Part shown: positions 6,433 to 7,858 of the stretch, one piece after another
Layout of the letters: every line of letters starts with the position of its first letter
Numbering within the stretch: position 1 is the stretch's first letter
Assembly (NCBI GenBank): GCA_964429745.1
Contig: CAYSDI010000124.1
Coordinates: 1-7,858 of the forward strand
Length of the DNA stretch: 7,858 nt
DNA from: WGOA01 sp964429745
GTDB taxonomy: Bacteria; Bacteroidota; Bacteroidia; Chitinophagales; BACL12
Direction of reading: 5' to 3'
Program-made: the position numbers and the translations under genes
The notes under the pieces: model-generated
Told to the model about the DNA's origin: nothing
Database searches by the model: none
The model's input: only the letters and a program-made list of their open reading frames with translations

Positions 6433-7751
6433 CCTTGAGCGATGCGAAAGACAAGTTTCGAGGCATAACTTTTGTTATGTTTTGGCTGCTTGGGCACTCC
6501 TTTGCCGCTGCCCAACCCGTTTACACGTTCATGGATTTGCAGATGCACCCCACCATGCATGTGCCCTATCCGTTCTTCAGCAAAGGGCTGGTTTATTTTG
6601 ATCCGGAGCAGCCTCCGGCAATCACCTACATGCACCAGTTCCAGAATGTAAATTATGCCAATTTTCTAGAGCAAAATCCGGGGGCGCGAATTCTGGTTAC
6701 CGGATCCTTGAACAACGAGTACGTTTTGAGCTCGCGTAGAGCCCGAAGCATTATTCTCAAGCAGATCGAATACGTGAATCAATTTGTCGCAGAGCACCCG
6801 GATCGTTTTGCGGTAGCGCGGTCGCCGGGAGAAGTACGGGAGCTCTTCCACCGAACAGACAAGACCATTTTTGTGCATTCCATTGAAGGTGGAAAGCGAC
6901 TCATCAACAGCCAGGAAGATGCGGATTTCTGGGCTGCGCAGGGCGTTGCGTTTGTGACGCTGGTTCACCTGGTGGATTGCGAATTCGGCGGTGCGGCCAT
7001 TGCACCCGGCTTGGCGACCCGCCTGATCAACGCCGGGGCCAGCAAGAACCTGGACAAAGAGGAGGGCCTGACGCCACTCGGCCGCGATGCTATCCGATGG
7101 TTGGCCAATGCCGGCATCCTAACGGACGTCACCCACATGAACGACAAAACCCGCGCCGATGCGCTGGAGGTGATGGAGACCAACCGCATTCCGCCACTGT
7201 CTACGCATGATGGCTTTAAACCCATCCAGAACCAACCCCGGGCATTAACCGAAGATCAGGTGGTTCAGATTTACCGAAACAATGGCATGGTGGCCTTGCC
7301 TATCAGCGGTTTCACCTGCCAACCCTATGAACCCGCAGCACACTACCGCCAATTGCTGGACAGTATGAAAACTTACTGTGATGGCTCTGTCGATTCTTAC
7401 CAATTCACCTACTTAGCCGTGAAAAATTTTGTAGAGTCCCACGCGGAGTTAGGTTACAGCGCGTCGCTTCCCGACTCCGTGAAAGTTGACTTCAGCATTG
7501 GGTTCCAGAGCGATTTCAACGGGTGGCTCAACCACAGCCGTCCACGCTACGGTCCCGACGGTTGCTTTGCGCTTGATCCTGATTCCACCTACGAGCCAAT
7601 AGAAATTCAGGGGCTTGCGCACCCCGGCTTGCTGCCCTCCCAATGGGACTACCTGGAGCGAGAGGGTGTCGATCTCAGTCCAATTCGCCGGTCATCTGAG
7701 AAATTTCTTCGCATGTGGGAGTATATGCTTAAGAACAAGGGGAGTTTTTAA
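6429..7751 (+). CDS. Secreted M19-type (membrane dipeptidase-like) amidohydrolase
   Basis: A 440-residue protein with a signal peptide: hydrophobic core at about 13-22 and AAA|Q cleavage near 28. The mature chain resembles peptidase family M19, zinc dipeptidases with a TIM-barrel fold. Ligand-type motifs occur in the right order: DLQMHPTMH at 36-44, SIEGG with E153 (bridging Glu), VTHM with H236, STHDG with H260, and IGFQSDFNG with D362, matching the GSDFDG region of M19. The first motif is atypical because the usual DxHxD or DxHxH has Gln at position 38, leaving H40 and H44 as candidate ligands. There are insertions around 298-350, and C317 and C379 might form a disulfide in the periplasm. 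The ATG overlaps the DinB stop (ATGA), implying coupling. No T9SS sorting domain follows. Substrate unknown; a dipeptide or related amide is the family expectation. Confidence 0.85.
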   Translation: MTLSDAKDKFRGITFVMFWLLGHSFAAAQPVYTFMDLQMHPTMHVPYPFFSKGLVYFDPEQPPAITYMHQFQNVNYANFLEQNPGARILVTGSLNNEYVLSSRRARSIILKQIEYVNQFVAEHPDRFAVARSPGEVRELFHRTDKTIFVHSIEGGKRLINSQEDADFWAAQGVAFVTLVHLVDCEFGGAAIAPGLATRLINAGASKNLDKEEGLTPLGRDAIRWLANAGILTDVTHMNDKTRADALEVMETNRIPPLSTHDGFKPIQNQPRALTEDQVVQIYRNNGMVALPISGFTCQPYEPAAHYRQLLDSMKTYCDGSVDSYQFTYLAVKNFVESHAELGYSASLPDSVKVDFSIGFQSDFNGWLNHSRPRYGPDGCFALDPDSTYEPIEIQGLAHPGLLPSQWDYLEREGVDLSPIRRSSEKFLRMWEYMLKNKGSF

Positions 7752-7762
7752 AAATTGTACAG

Positions 7763-7858
7763 ATGAAAGTACCCCCCTCGTGGAATCTCCAGGAGCTGCA
7801 GATACGAGGCGTGTGCAATGTTTATGACCGGAATTTACAGCTTCGGGGCTTTGCGAAG
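7763..7858 (+). CDS. Possible start of another gene, cut by window edge
   Basis: An ATG 11 bases after the peptidase stop opens a frame that stays open for all 32 codons to the edge (MKVPPSWNLQ... to ...RGFAK). The short spacing fits an operon continuation. However, 32 codons without a stop is weak evidence, no Shine-Dalgarno lies at normal spacing, no signal peptide or family is recognisable, and another frame is open to 7827. Treat as tentative. Confidence 0.3.
   Translation, partial: MKVPPSWNLQELQIRGVCNVYDRNLQLRGFAK

Overview
The window looks like chromosomal DNA of a member of the Bacteroidota. The evidence is the style of the Pol I protein, the LemA/TPM/TPM gene cluster, start codons without clear Shine-Dalgarno sequences, and two promoter-like TAnnTTTG relatives in the divergent intergenic region. 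Base composition is moderately GC-rich: three sampled 60-base lines of polA give 106 G+C out of 180. I cannot name a genus.

Layout. Positions 1-1817 hold a minus-strand operon reading leftward: a LemA-family membrane protein, a small TPM-domain protein without signal or membrane segment, and a secreted, membrane-anchored TPM protein with a glycine-rich tail that runs off the left edge. A 142-base divergent gap (1818-1959) contains a strong bulged hairpin and an 8-base direct repeat with a 21-base period. Plus-strand genes follow: an AhpD-like (carboxymuconolactone decarboxylase family) protein with an unusual Lys/Ala/Ser-rich N-terminal tail (1960-2499), full-length DNA polymerase I with both nuclease domains (2599-5469), a DUF433/DUF5615 type II toxin-antitoxin pair (5518-5993), a DinB-family protein (5941-6432), a secreted M19-type dipeptidase-like protein (6429-7751), and possibly the first codons of another gene at the right edge.

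How the genes relate. LemA and the TPM proteins are a recurring envelope-associated set. PolA is housekeeping. From 5518 on, each gene overlaps the next (GTGA, then 53 bases, then ATGA), so antitoxin, toxin, DinB and peptidase could be read from one transcript.

Most notable points: the toxin reading frame loses its usual C-terminal part exactly where the DinB gene begins, which suggests a recombination junction; the peptidase has a non-canonical N-terminal metal-site motif; the AhpD-like protein carries a histone-H1-like basic tail; and a structured element lies between the divergent lemA and AhpD-like genes. I found no RNA gene, CRISPR array, insertion sequence or complete novel system. No gene-free stretch exceeds 300 bases.
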